In this document: one piece after another, positions 1 to 7,654 of the stretch
How the letters are laid out: the number at the start of each line of letters is the position of its first letter
How positions within the stretch are numbered: position 1 is the first letter of the stretch
NCBI GenBank assembly: GCA_035063785.1
Contig: JAPSFS010000006.1
Location: 62,001 to 126,000 of the forward strand
DNA: 64,000 bases
Source: Comamonas_C sp026954015
GTDB lineage: Bacteria; Pseudomonadota; Gammaproteobacteria; Burkholderiales; Burkholderiaceae_C
Direction of reading: 5' to 3'
Made by a program: the position numbers and the translations under genes
The notes under the pieces: model-generated
Told to the model about the DNA's origin: nothing
What the model saw: the letters and a program-made list of their open reading frames with translations, nothing else
Databases searched by the model: none

Positions 1-961
1 TGAGGTTCGCATCGCGCGCCACCTTGGCGTAGTAGGCCATGGCATCGCCGGAAAGCGACAACGCCGCCTGCCGGCCGATCGCGCCCCAGACCCAGTCGCG
101 CTGCTCGGCGTTGAGCCTGGGCGTCCAGGTGTCGGAGAGCAGTCGCGCCGCACCGGTGTAGTTGCTCATTGCCAGGCGAATGAGCGCGAGCGTGACGAGC
201 TCGGGCGGGTGCACCGCCGGCGGTGCTTCCCGCGCCTTGCCGGCCTTGCGCTTGCCGCGGCTCCTGTCGGTGTCGGCCGTGCCGAGCGCCAGGTATTTGG
301 TGGGCGAGCCCAGCGCCTGCGCCATTTCCGCGAGCTGCTCGGGTGCGACGATCTGCACCGCCTCGCGCGCCGGCGCCACGCGGCTGCTCTCCGCGCCCAG
401 GCGCGCCTTGCGCCACACGTCAATCGGCTGGATGCGTCCGTCGGCAAGCATCTGCGCCGCCGCGCTCGCGCAGCCGTCGCTGGTGTGCCTGGCTGCGGCC
501 CAACGCTCGAGCACCTGCGTGCCCGCGTCCTGCGGCGCCCGGCCTTCGAGTTGCGCCACGAGCAGCGCGTAGCACTGCACCTCGCGGTCGTCGCGCATGC
601 GAAACGCACCCAGCGCGTCGGAAAAGCGCTGCCAGTCGCGCCGCTGGCCCAGGACGAGCAGCCAGTCGTTGCGCAGGCGGTCTTCCTGGTAGGTGCCCTG
701 CCAGCGCTGCAGAAAGGCCTGCACCTCGTCGTCGCTCGCCTCTTCCAGACGTGCCTTGAGCTCCCAGTACGCGGCCCAGGCCTCCAGCGGATGCCCCGCA
801 GCCTGCGGCAGCAATTGCGCGAGCTGGTCGCGATCGCCCTTGCGAAACGCCTTTTGCATCGCCAGCAGCACCTCGTCGGCGCTGCCCTGCGCCCCTGCCG
901 GTACCGCGCTCCATGCCATCAACGCCGCGAACAGGAGTGTCAGAATCCGGAAGACTTTCAT
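1..961 (-). CDS. slt: Soluble lytic murein transglycosylase, N-terminal part (runs off left edge)
   Basis: Probable periplasmic lytic transglycosylase, an enzyme that cuts the MurNAc-GlcNAc bond of peptidoglycan to give 1,6-anhydro ends. The ATG at 961 opens about 320 visible residues. Residues 1-24 form a signal peptide ending near 'PAGAQG'. The rest is Ala/Leu/Trp-rich helical repeats with segments such as 'AYWELKAR' and 'RNDWLLVLGQRRDW', as in the superhelical U-domain of Slt70-type enzymes. The catalytic lysozyme-like domain with its glutamate lies beyond base 1, so activity cannot be confirmed here. Its start codon is 18 bp from that of the divergent cyclo-ligase gene. Confidence 0.85.
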   Translation of the reverse strand, partial: MKVFRILTLLFAALMAWSAVPAGAQGSADEVLLAMQKAFRKGDRDQLAQLLPQAAGHPLEAWAAYWELKARLEEASDDEVQAFLQRWQGTYQEDRLRNDWLLVLGQRRDWQRFSDALGAFRMRDDREVQCYALLVAQLEGRAPQDAGTQVLERWAAARHTSDGCASAAAQMLADGRIQPIDVWRKARLGAESSRVAPAREAVQIVAPEQLAEMAQALGSPTKYLALGTADTDRSRGKRKAGKAREAPPAVHPPELVTLALIRLAMSNYTGAARLLSDTWTPRLNAEQRDWVWGAIGRQAALSLSGDAMAYYAKVARDANL

Positions 962-979
962 ATGGGGAGGAATTATCGG

Positions 980-1552
980 ATGGACAAAGCCGCCGCACGT
1001 AAACGCCTGGTCGCCGAACGCCTCACCCTGCCCGATCGCCTGGCCCGCGCCGATGCCCTGCAGCAGGTGCTGCGCATCTGGCTCGTGGGCCGCGCGGACA
1101 CGCAGATCGGCGCCTACTGGCCGATCAAGGGCGAGTTCGATCCGCTGCCTGCGCTGCACCGCTGGAAGGAGGACGGCGAGCTGATGGACGAGCCGCAGCG
1201 CCGGCGCATCGGCCTGCCGGTGATCGACAAGGCGCACAGGACGCTCACCTTCCACGCGTGGTACCCCGGCTGCCCGATGGAGGAAGACGCCTACGGCATT
1301 CCCAAGCCCAAGGACACCGAGGTGCTGCACCCCACGCTGCTCTTCGTGCCCTGCGTGGGCTACGGGCCGGGCGGTTACCGGCTGGGCTACGGCGGGGGCT
1401 TCTACGATCGCACGCTCGCGCAGCTCACGCCGCGCCCGGCCACCGTGGGCCTGGGGTACACGCACGGCTACCTCGACGAGTTCGAGCCCGAGGCGCACGA
1501 CCTGCCGCTGGACGCCATCCTCAACGACAACGGCGTCGTCTGGCCAGTTTGA
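980..1552 (+). CDS. 5-formyltetrahydrofolate cyclo-ligase
   Basis: 190-residue cytoplasmic enzyme of the YgfA/MTHFS family, converting 5-formyl-THF to 5,10-methenyl-THF with ATP. The family hallmark is the glycine-rich 'GYRLGYGGGFYDR' near residue 140, preceded by 'FVPCVGYGP' and followed by 'GLGYTHGY'. An N-terminal Lys/Arg pair ('AAARKRLVAERL') matches the nucleotide-binding start of the family. I chose the ATG at 980 because GGAGG lies 9 bp upstream; an in-frame ATG at 962 would precede that site and is unlikely. Length is normal. It is followed 17 bp later by a glutathione transferase gene on the same strand. Confidence 0.93.
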   Translation: MDKAAARKRLVAERLTLPDRLARADALQQVLRIWLVGRADTQIGAYWPIKGEFDPLPALHRWKEDGELMDEPQRRRIGLPVIDKAHRTLTFHAWYPGCPMEEDAYGIPKPKDTEVLHPTLLFVPCVGYGPGGYRLGYGGGFYDRTLAQLTPRPATVGLGYTHGYLDEFEPEAHDLPLDAILNDNGVVWPV

Positions 1553-1569
1553 CCCTGAAGGATTCCATC

Positions 1570-2256
1570 ATGCTCCAGCTCTACATCGGCAACCGCAACT
1601 ACTCGCCCTGGGCCATGCGCCCCTGGGTGCTGCTGCGCCAGGCAGGCATACCCTTCGAGGAAGTCATGGTGCGCATGGACGCGTTCAGCGCGGGCTCCAG
1701 CTTCAAGCAGACGCTCGCGAGCGTGACGCCCGCGGGCAAGGTGCCCGCGCTGACCGATGGCGAGCTCGCCGTCTGGGACAGCCTGGCGATTGCCGAATAC
1801 GTGGCCGAGCGCTTTCCCGACAAGCACCTGTGGCCGCGGGACGCGGCGCAGCGCGCCCGTGCACGCAGCCTCTGCGCGGAGATGCACAGCGGCTTTTCGG
1901 CGCTGCGCGGCGCCTGCGGCATGAACATCGAGGCGCGCCTGCCCGAGGTGGGCGCGATCATCTGGCGCGACCGCGCCGACGTGCGCGCGGACGTCGAGCG
2001 CATCACCACGATCTGGCGCGACGCGCTGGCCGCCTCGGGCGGGCCGCTGCTGTTCGGCGACTTCAGCGTCGCCGATGCGTTTTACGCGCCCACGGTGCTG
2101 CGCCTGCAGACCTACGCGCTGCCGGTGGAGGGCGAGGCGCGCGGCTACATGGAGCGGGTGCGCGCGCTGCCCGCCGTGCAGGAATGGGTGGCCGGCGCGC
2201 TGGCCGAGCACGACTTCCTCGCGTTCGAGGAGCCCTACCGCCTGCATGGCAGTTGA
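1570..2256 (+). CDS. Glutathione S-transferase family protein
   Basis: 228-residue cytoplasmic protein with the two-domain GST fold. The N-terminal thioredoxin-like part (1-80) begins 'LYIGNRNYSPWAMRPW', where the serine of 'YSPW' is the likely glutathione-activating residue, and has the conserved cis-proline and glutathione contact in 'GKVPALTDGELAVWDSLAIAEY'. The all-helical C-terminal part contains 'FGDFSVADAFYAP', the N-capping box of the family. This variant resembles plant zeta/maleylacetoacetate isomerase-like bacterial GSTs, but substrate cannot be read from sequence. It may be co-transcribed with the flanking cyclo-ligase and cca genes (gaps 17 and 4 bp). Confidence 0.9.
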   Translation: MLQLYIGNRNYSPWAMRPWVLLRQAGIPFEEVMVRMDAFSAGSSFKQTLASVTPAGKVPALTDGELAVWDSLAIAEYVAERFPDKHLWPRDAAQRARARSLCAEMHSGFSALRGACGMNIEARLPEVGAIIWRDRADVRADVERITTIWRDALAASGGPLLFGDFSVADAFYAPTVLRLQTYALPVEGEARGYMERVRALPAVQEWVAGALAEHDFLAFEEPYRLHGS

Positions 2257-2260
2257 AACC

Positions 2261-3526
2261 ATGAAAATCTACATGGTGGGCGGCGCGGTGCGCGATGCGC
2301 TGCTCGGGCGAGCGGTGCACGACCGCGACTGGGTCGTCGTCGGCGGCACGCCCGAGGCGATGGTGGCGCAGGGCTACGTGCCCGTCGGGCGCGACTTCCC
2401 GGTCTTTCTGCACCCCACGACGCACGAGGAATACGCGCTGGCGCGCACCGAGCGCAAGAGCGGGCGCGGCTACCGCGGCTTCACGGTGCACGCGAGCCCC
2501 GAGGTCACGCTGGACGAAGACCTGGCGCGGCGCGACCTGACTATCAACGCCATAGCTGCCAGCGCAGACTGGACGGGGGCTGGGGCCGTGTTTGACCCCT
2601 ATAACGGCGTGGCCGACCTCAAGGCGCGCGTGCTGCGCCACGTGGGCCCGGCGTTCGCCGAAGACCCGGTGCGCATCCTGCGCGTGGCGCGCTTCGCGGC
2701 GCGCTTCACGGATTTTTCCGTCGCGCCCGAAACGCTCGCGCTGATGCGCCAGATGGTGGCGGCAGGCGAGGTGCAGGCGCTCGTGCCCGAGCGCGTCTGG
2801 CAGGAGCTTGCGCGCGGGCTCATGGAGGCACGCCCCTCGCGCATGCTGACCGTGCTGCGCGACTGCGGGGCGCTGGCGGTGCTGCTGCCCGAGGTCGAGC
2901 GCCTGTGGGGCGTGCCCCAGCGCGCCGACTACCACCCCGAGGTGGACACGGGCGCGCATTTGCTGCTGGTGCTGGACATGGCCGCGCGCCTGAACGCGCC
3001 ACTGCCGGTGCGCTTTGCCTGCCTCACGCACGACCTGGGCAAGGGCACGACGCCGCCCGACGTGCTGCCGCGCCACATCGGCCACGAGCAGCGCAGCGCC
3101 CATCTGCTCAAGGGCGTGTGCGAGCGCCTGCGCGTGCCCACCGATTGCCGCGAGACCGCCGACGTGGTGGCGCGCGAGCACGGCAACATCCACCGCTGCC
3201 TGACGCTGAACGCCGCCGCGCTGCTGCGGCTATTGGAGCGCTGCGACGCGCTGCGCAAGCCGGGGCGCTTCGCCCAGGTGCTGCTGGCCTGCGAGTGCGA
3301 CGCGCGCGGGCGCGGCGGCCTGGAGGATGCGCCCTACCCCCAGCGCCCGCATCTGAGCGCGGCGCTGCAGGTGGCACTGGCCGTCCCCACGGCCGAGATC
3401 GCCGCGCAGGCGGCGCGCGAGGGCAAACAGGGCACGCAGGTGGGCGAAGCGATTGCCAGCGCGCGCACGCAGGCGCTGCGACTGTGGCTGGCGCAGCTCA
3501 CACCACCGAACGCACCCAGCGCGTGA
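2261..3526 (+). CDS. cca: Multifunctional CCA-adding tRNA nucleotidyltransferase with HD domain
   Basis: 421-residue class II CCA-adding enzyme that builds or repairs the 3' CCA of tRNAs. The nucleotidyltransferase core starts at residue 4 with 'YMVGGAVRDALLG' and the metal-binding 'HDRDW'; 'RRDLTINAIA' near residue 90 is also diagnostic. A C-terminal HD phosphohydrolase domain carries 'LTHDLGKGTT' near residue 260, so it is the multifunctional Cca form of beta- and gammaproteobacteria. The stretch after 'NAIA' (about residues 97-108) is a few residues longer than E. coli Cca and coincides with an interspersed repeat. Start ATG 2261 gives the canonical 'MKIYMVGG'; an ATG at 2246 would add five residues. 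The 3' end overlaps convergent trxC by 29 bp. Confidence 0.95.
   Translation: MKIYMVGGAVRDALLGRAVHDRDWVVVGGTPEAMVAQGYVPVGRDFPVFLHPTTHEEYALARTERKSGRGYRGFTVHASPEVTLDEDLARRDLTINAIAASADWTGAGAVFDPYNGVADLKARVLRHVGPAFAEDPVRILRVARFAARFTDFSVAPETLALMRQMVAAGEVQALVPERVWQELARGLMEARPSRMLTVLRDCGALAVLLPEVERLWGVPQRADYHPEVDTGAHLLLVLDMAARLNAPLPVRFACLTHDLGKGTTPPDVLPRHIGHEQRSAHLLKGVCERLRVPTDCRETADVVAREHGNIHRCLTLNAAALLRLLERCDALRKPGRFAQVLLACECDARGRGGLEDAPYPQRPHLSAALQVALAVPTAEIAAQAAREGKQGTQVGEAIASARTQALRLWLAQLTPPNAPSA
2541..2604 (+). repeat. Interspersed repeat copy inside cca
   Basis: Core CATAGCTGCCAGCGC at 2551-2565, followed by GACTGGACGGGGGCTGGGGCC. The 14-bp core ATAGCTGCCAGCGC recurs exactly on the minus strand inside dsbD (32496-32509), and 13 bp of it recur at 44223-44272. 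The copy lies in frame in cca at the point where the protein is longer than the E. coli enzyme. Confidence 0.6.
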
Positions 3527-3938
3527 TCTCGGCGGCGCCGCGCGCGCCCGCGGTGCGCGCCACCTCACGCCCACCCTTGAACACGATCATGGTCGGGATG
3601 CTGCGGATGCCGTAGCGCGCCGCGACCTGCCCCTCGGCCTCGGTGTCGAGCTTGGCCAGGCGCACCTGCGGTTCGAGCTGCTGCGCCGCCTCGTGGAAGA
3701 ACGGCGCCATCTGCAGGCAGGGCCCGCACCACGGCGCCCAGAAATCCACCACCACCGGAATCTGGCTGCGCCCCACGTGTTTGTCGAAGCTCGCGCCATC
3801 GAGCGCCAGCGGCTCACCCTCGAACAGCGGGCGGTGACAGCTGCCGCAATCGGGATGGCTCGCGAGCTGCGTCGCCTGCACGCGGTTGGTGGTGTGGCAG
3901 TGCGGGCAGACGATGTGCAGGGTCTCGGGGGTGGTCAT
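3498..3938 (-). CDS. trxC: Thioredoxin 2 (TrxC) with N-terminal zinc ribbon
   Basis: 146-residue cytoplasmic thiol-disulfide oxidoreductase. Residues 1-38 carry two Cys pairs, 'CPHC' (11-14) and 'CGSC' (31-34), the zinc-binding ribbon that separates TrxC from TrxA. The thioredoxin fold follows with active site 'WAPWCGPC' (C71, C74) and cis-proline region 'RSIPTM'. Start ATG at 3938 ('MTTPETL') is chosen over an upstream frame extension to 4025 that has no family match. It is convergent with cca, whose end it overlaps by 29 bp. TrxC in other proteobacteria is an oxidative-stress reductant, often OxyR-controlled; no OxyR site was identified here. Confidence 0.95.
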   Translation of the reverse strand: MTTPETLHIVCPHCHTTNRVQATQLASHPDCGSCHRPLFEGEPLALDGASFDKHVGRSQIPVVVDFWAPWCGPCLQMAPFFHEAAQQLEPQVRLAKLDTEAEGQVAARYGIRSIPTMIVFKGGREVARTAGARGAAEITRWVRSVV

Positions 3939-4052
3939 GGCGGTCGTGAGTGGGGAATGCAGTTCCACGCAACTGCGGCTGGGTGCGTGGTTTTCAATAC
4001 GGGGCGGCAACCCGGTCGGCGCCACCTGCCGTGGGCGCAGGACGGCAAGATG

Positions 4053-4114
4053 GTGTTTTTCATAGCTGTGCGCGCTTGCCCTGCAAGCGCTACGAGCCTA
4101 AAACACTCAAATCC
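4053..4114 (+). repeat. Palindromic interspersed repeat between the DUF2905 gene and trxC
   Basis: Contains CATAGCTGTGCGCGCTTG and a perfect 8-bp inverted repeat, GCGCTTGC (4072-4079), CCT loop, GCAAGCGC (4083-4090). It sits just downstream of the DUF2905 stop and could form an RNA hairpin, but the flanking T-runs are weak for a classic terminator. It belongs to the same family as the copies at 17364, 44223 and 58088. Confidence 0.6.
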
Positions 4115-4301
4115 ATTTGACCAGCAGGCTCAGCAGCACGCTGAGCAGCACCGTGCTCGCCAGCGGTATGTCCCACTGCCGGCCGAACAGCCGGAACTGG
4201 AAATCCCCGGGCAGGCGCCCGAGCCCGAGGCGGCGCAGCAGCGGCATGAGCCCGCTGATGCACACCAGCGCGACGAAGACGACGATGAGCCAGCGCACCA
4301 T
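4107..4301 (-). CDS. DUF2905 family small membrane protein
   Basis: 64-residue protein of unknown function. It has an N-terminal membrane segment ('WLIVVFVALVCISGLM'), the conserved 'GDFQFRLFGRQWDIPLAST' middle and a C-terminal hydrophobic segment ending 'LLSLLVKWI'. This two-helix layout with a 'GD-x-F' turn is that of the DUF2905 family. It starts 6 bp after the stop of the MidA-like methyltransferase gene on the same strand, suggesting co-transcription. No catalytic residues are apparent. Confidence 0.8.
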   Translation of the reverse strand: MVRWLIVVFVALVCISGLMPLLRRLGLGRLPGDFQFRLFGRQWDIPLASTVLLSVLLSLLVKWI

Positions 4302-4307
4302 GGCGGC

Positions 4308-5390
4308 CTACAGGCGGTGCGTACGGTCGCCCTGCGCAAAGCCGCGCGGCTGCCACACGGGGCCCGGCCCGACGGCCAGCACCTTGAAGAGTTCGCCCAT
4401 CTCGTGCTCCAGTACCAATTTGAGCGCCAGCGCTTGTCCAGCGGGCGCGAGCAGCTCTGTTTTTTCAAGCAAGCCATTGTTCAGCAGAAACCGCGCCTGG
4501 CTGGTGTAGCCCAGCACGTTCAGCCCCGCCTCCTGCGCCGCCACGGCCACGCCGGTGAAGTTCACGTGCGCGGTGATGTCCTTCAGGCCCACGTCGGCGA
4601 GCGGGTCGGTGTCCATGTGGTGCGCGCGGTGGCACACCAGCGTGCCCTCGCTGCGCTGCGGGTGGTAGTACTCGGCCTCGGGGAAACCGTAGTCGATCAG
4701 GAACGCCGCGCCGCGCGCCAGACGCTGGCCCAACGTGCGCACAAAGCCCTCGGCCTGCGGGTGGATTTCGGTCAGGTAGTCGTGCCCGCCTTCGATCTCG
4801 AGCGGCGGGCGCAGCTCGGTCGGCCGGTCGCTCCACGCAAAGCCAGTGCCAGACACCGCGACGCCGCGCTCGCGCCACACGCCCGTCCCGCGGTGCAGCA
4901 GCCGCACCGGCATCGCGTCCAGCACCTCGTTGCCCAGCACCACGCCCTCGATCGCCTCGGGCAGGCGGTCGGCCCAGGCCACCTGGTCGCCCACGGCCGC
5001 GAGCCGCTCGCGCTGGCGCTGGCGCAGGCTGCTGGAGACGTCGACGATGGTGTAGCGGCGCACGCGCGCGCCCAGCGCGCCGAGCACCTGCGCCGCGAGC
5101 TGCCCGCTGCCCGCGCCGAACTCCCAGACCTCGTCTGTGCCGGTCGCGTCCAGCGCCTCGCGCACCTGCACGGCAAGCACCTCGCCGAATACCGGCGAGA
5201 GCTCGGGTGCGGTGACGAAGTCGCTCCCGCTGGCGGGCATCGCCCCCAGCTTGCGCAGGTCGTTCGCGTAATAGCCCAGCCCCGGCGCGTAAAGCGCGTG
5301 CTGCATGAACCGGTCAAAGCCGATCCAGCCGCCCGCGCTTGCGATGTCGGCGCGGATGCGCGCCAGGAGTTCTTCGTTCAGATGGGTCAT
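4308..5390 (-). CDS. SAM-dependent methyltransferase, MidA/NDUFAF7 (COG1565) family
   Basis: 360-residue putative class I methyltransferase. The start ATG at 5390 gives 'MTHLNEELLARIR'. Family features are 'GWIGFDRFMQHALYAPGLGYY' (residues ~20-40; the 'F-x-x-FM-x-x-ALY-x-P-x-xGYY' signature), 'SDFVTAPELSPVFGE', the SAM-binding 'WEFGAGSGQLA' near 95-105 and 'GNEVLDAMPV'. The mitochondrial homologue NDUFAF7 symmetrically dimethylates an arginine of complex I; the bacterial substrate is not established. It is divergent from the branched-chain amino acid transporter operon across a 150-bp gap and is followed by the DUF2905 gene. Upstream frame to 5552 is not needed. Confidence 0.85.
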   Translation of the reverse strand: MTHLNEELLARIRADIASAGGWIGFDRFMQHALYAPGLGYYANDLRKLGAMPASGSDFVTAPELSPVFGEVLAVQVREALDATGTDEVWEFGAGSGQLAAQVLGALGARVRRYTIVDVSSSLRQRQRERLAAVGDQVAWADRLPEAIEGVVLGNEVLDAMPVRLLHRGTGVWRERGVAVSGTGFAWSDRPTELRPPLEIEGGHDYLTEIHPQAEGFVRTLGQRLARGAAFLIDYGFPEAEYYHPQRSEGTLVCHRAHHMDTDPLADVGLKDITAHVNFTGVAVAAQEAGLNVLGYTSQARFLLNNGLLEKTELLAPAGQALALKLVLEHEMGELFKVLAVGPGPVWQPRGFAQGDRTHRL

Positions 5391-5408
5391 GGCGCAGGCC
5401 GCAAACCG

Positions 5409-5427
5409 GCGGGTTGTGCAAACCCGC
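5409..5427. promoter_or_regulatory. Inverted repeat in the divergent midA-like/liv promoter region
   Basis: Perfect 7-bp arms GCGGGTT (5409-5415) and AACCCGC (5421-5427) separated by 5 bp, lying 19-37 bp upstream of the methyltransferase start and about 115 bp upstream of the transporter operon. No T-run follows, so an operator or leader hairpin is more likely than a terminator. No regulator is assigned. Confidence 0.35.
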
Positions 5428-5540
5428 GTCTGGAACCACACTATTTTTCCGGGAGTAGCCTGATTTTGCCTTTTCGCACGCGGTTGCCGCACACGGTGCG
5501 CGGGACGCAGCGCGAAAGTCAGAGAAATCAGGAGACACCC

Positions 5541-6749
5541 ATGTCGTTCCAACGATTACATCTTTTCTCCGCTGCCTGCGTGGCGGCATTCGCCATGGCC
5601 GGTGCGCCCGCGCAGGCGCAGGACGTGGTGCTCGGCGCCTCGGTGCAGCTCACCGGGCCGGTGGCCAACACCGGGCGCTACTACCGCGACGCCTACCAGA
5701 TCGCGATCGACAAGATCAACGCCGCCGGCGGCGTGAAGGTCGCGGGCCAGGCGCACAAGCTCGCGCTCAAGCTCTACGACAACCAGTCCGACGTGAACCT
5801 CTCGGTGCGCCAGTACACGCAGCTCGTGACGCAGGACAAGGTGAACCTGCTGCTCGGCGGCTTCGCCAGCAACTTCCAGCTCGCCGATTCGGTGGTCTCT
5901 GAAAAATACAGGATTCCGATGGTGCAGGGTGGCGGCGCGTCCAACGAAATCTTCGCGCGCAACTTCAAGTACATCTTCGGCACGCTGGCGCCAGCAAGCA
6001 ACTACTTCGGCAGCACCGTCCAGATGATGAAAGCGCTCAAGGACGGGCCCAGGAACGTCGCGCTGCTGTACGCCGACGATTCGTTCGACGTCTCTACCGC
6101 AGAAGGCACGCGCCCGCTGCTCAAGCAGGCGGGGTTCGACATCGTGATGGACGAGCGCTACAGCAGCAACACCAGCGACTTTTCCACGCTGCTGTCGCAG
6201 ATCAAGTCCAAGAATGTCGATGCCGTGCTGGTCGCGGGGCACGAGACGGAAATTCTCAACTTCGTGCGCAACGCCAAGAGCCTGGCGGTGGCGCCCAAGC
6301 TGTACTCGTTCACCGTCGGCGTGCCGAGCGAAGACTTTCGCAAGGCGCTGGGCAAGGATGCGGAGTACGCCTTCGGCATGACTGCGTGGCTGCCGGTCGA
6401 GTCGCTCAAGGACCGCTGGTTCGGTGATGCGGCCACGTTCGCCGCCGAGTACAAGGCGAAGTTCGGCTACGACCCGGACTACCACGCCGCATCGGGCGCG
6501 GCCGACGTCGAGGCGCTCGCGATGGCGATCGAGAAGGCGGGCAGCCTCGAACCGCAGAAGGTGCGCGACGCGCTCGCGAGCATCCAGTTCGACAGCCTGT
6601 ACGGCCCCGTCAAGTTCGGCACCAACGGCCAGATCGACCTGCCGCAGCTCGTCATCCAGGTGCAGAACGGCCAGGTCGCCGAGGTCTACGGCGCGCACGG
6701 GTTCGTGACGCCACCGAAATACCCCATGCCCGCCTGGAACGCCCGCTGA
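5541..6749 (+). CDS. Branched-chain amino acid-type ABC transporter substrate-binding protein
   Basis: 402-residue periplasmic binding protein of the LivJ/LivK (Peripla_BP_6) type. A signal peptide spans residues 1-27 ('FSAACVAAFAMAGAPAQAQ'). The mature protein begins 'VVLGASVQLTGPVANTGRYYRDAYQIAID', the usual first strand and helix of this fold, with 'LLGGFASNFQLA' and 'YAFGMTAWLP' further on. ATG 5541 is preceded by AGGAGA. It heads a five-gene operon with two permeases and two ATPases. The real ligand may be a branched-chain amino acid, an amide or an aromatic acid; sequence alone does not decide. Confidence 0.92.
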   Translation: MSFQRLHLFSAACVAAFAMAGAPAQAQDVVLGASVQLTGPVANTGRYYRDAYQIAIDKINAAGGVKVAGQAHKLALKLYDNQSDVNLSVRQYTQLVTQDKVNLLLGGFASNFQLADSVVSEKYRIPMVQGGGASNEIFARNFKYIFGTLAPASNYFGSTVQMMKALKDGPRNVALLYADDSFDVSTAEGTRPLLKQAGFDIVMDERYSSNTSDFSTLLSQIKSKNVDAVLVAGHETEILNFVRNAKSLAVAPKLYSFTVGVPSEDFRKALGKDAEYAFGMTAWLPVESLKDRWFGDAATFAAEYKAKFGYDPDYHAASGAADVEALAMAIEKAGSLEPQKVRDALASIQFDSLYGPVKFGTNGQIDLPQLVIQVQNGQVAEVYGAHGFVTPPKYPMPAWNAR

Positions 6750-6790
6750 CCAGCGGCTGACCACCACGACGCCCGCGGGGAGAGGACGCC

Positions 6791-7654
6791 TTGGAACTGC
6801 TGGCCCAGGTTTTCGTCAACGGCGTACTGCTCGGTGGGCTGTACGCCGTGATGGCGCTCGGCCTCGCGCTGGTGTGGGGCGTGCTCAACATCGTCAACCT
6901 CGCGCACGGCTCGTTCATCATGCTGGGGGCGTACTGCTCCTGGCATCTGTTTCATTACCTGCACATCGACCCGTTCCTCGGGCTGCCGCTCACCGCGGTG
7001 GTGATGTTCGTGCTCGGCTACGCGGTGCAGCGCGGCATCCTGAACCTCATCGTGCGCGCGCCGATGTTCAACACGCTCTTGCTCACCTTCGGCCTCGACG
7101 TGGTGCTCACCTATCTCGCGCAGCTCGCGTTCTCGGCGGACTTTCGCACCCTCAACCCGGCGTATGCCGGCACCCAGTGGCACTGGGGCACGGTGGTGCT
7201 GCCGGTGGTGCGCGTCGCGGCCTTCGCCGCCGCGCTGGTGCTCACGCTGGGCATGTGGCTCTTTTTGCTGCACACCCGCCTGGGGCGGGCCATCCGCGCG
7301 ACGGCGCAAAACCTCATCGCCGCGCGGCTGTACGGCGTCGAGCCGCGGCATCTGTACGCCATGACCTTCGCGATCGGCATCGCGCTCGCGGGCACCGCGG
7401 GCGGGCTGTACGGCACGGTCTCGCAGATCAACCCCTACATCGGCGCGTCGCTCACGCTCAAGTCGTTCGCCATCGCGATCATCGGCGGGCTGGACAACCC
7501 GCTCGGGGTGCTCGTGGGCGGGCTGTTCCTGGGTATCGTCGAATCGCTCACCATCCTCTACGTCGGGCCGACCTTCGTCGACGTGGCGAGTTTCGGCATC
7601 CTCGCGCTGGTGCTGATCGTGCGGCCCACGGGCCTGCTGGGGAAAACCGCATGA
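6791..7654 (+). CDS. livH: Branched-chain amino acid ABC transporter permease, LivH type
   Basis: 287-residue inner-membrane permease with about eight hydrophobic segments. It opens with 'FVNGVLLGGLYAVMALGLALVWGVLNIVNLAHGSFIMLGAY', the LivH N-terminus, and has the coupling loop region 'IRATAQNLIAARLYGVE' followed by 'AFAIAIIGGLDNPLGVLVGGLFLG'-like helices. The start is TTG at 6791 preceded by GGGGAGAGG; no better ATG lies in the gap after the binding-protein gene. Its stop overlaps the livM start by 4 bp (ATGA). Confidence 0.92.
   Translation: MELLAQVFVNGVLLGGLYAVMALGLALVWGVLNIVNLAHGSFIMLGAYCSWHLFHYLHIDPFLGLPLTAVVMFVLGYAVQRGILNLIVRAPMFNTLLLTFGLDVVLTYLAQLAFSADFRTLNPAYAGTQWHWGTVVLPVVRVAAFAAALVLTLGMWLFLLHTRLGRAIRATAQNLIAARLYGVEPRHLYAMTFAIGIALAGTAGGLYGTVSQINPYIGASLTLKSFAIAIIGGLDNPLGVLVGGLFLGIVESLTILYVGPTFVDVASFGILALVLIVRPTGLLGKTA

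Noticed and set aside
3453..5540. Long in-frame extension upstream of the substrate-binding protein
   Set aside because: It runs antisense to trxC and the methyltransferase gene; the signal peptide and ribosome-binding site at 5541 mark the real start.
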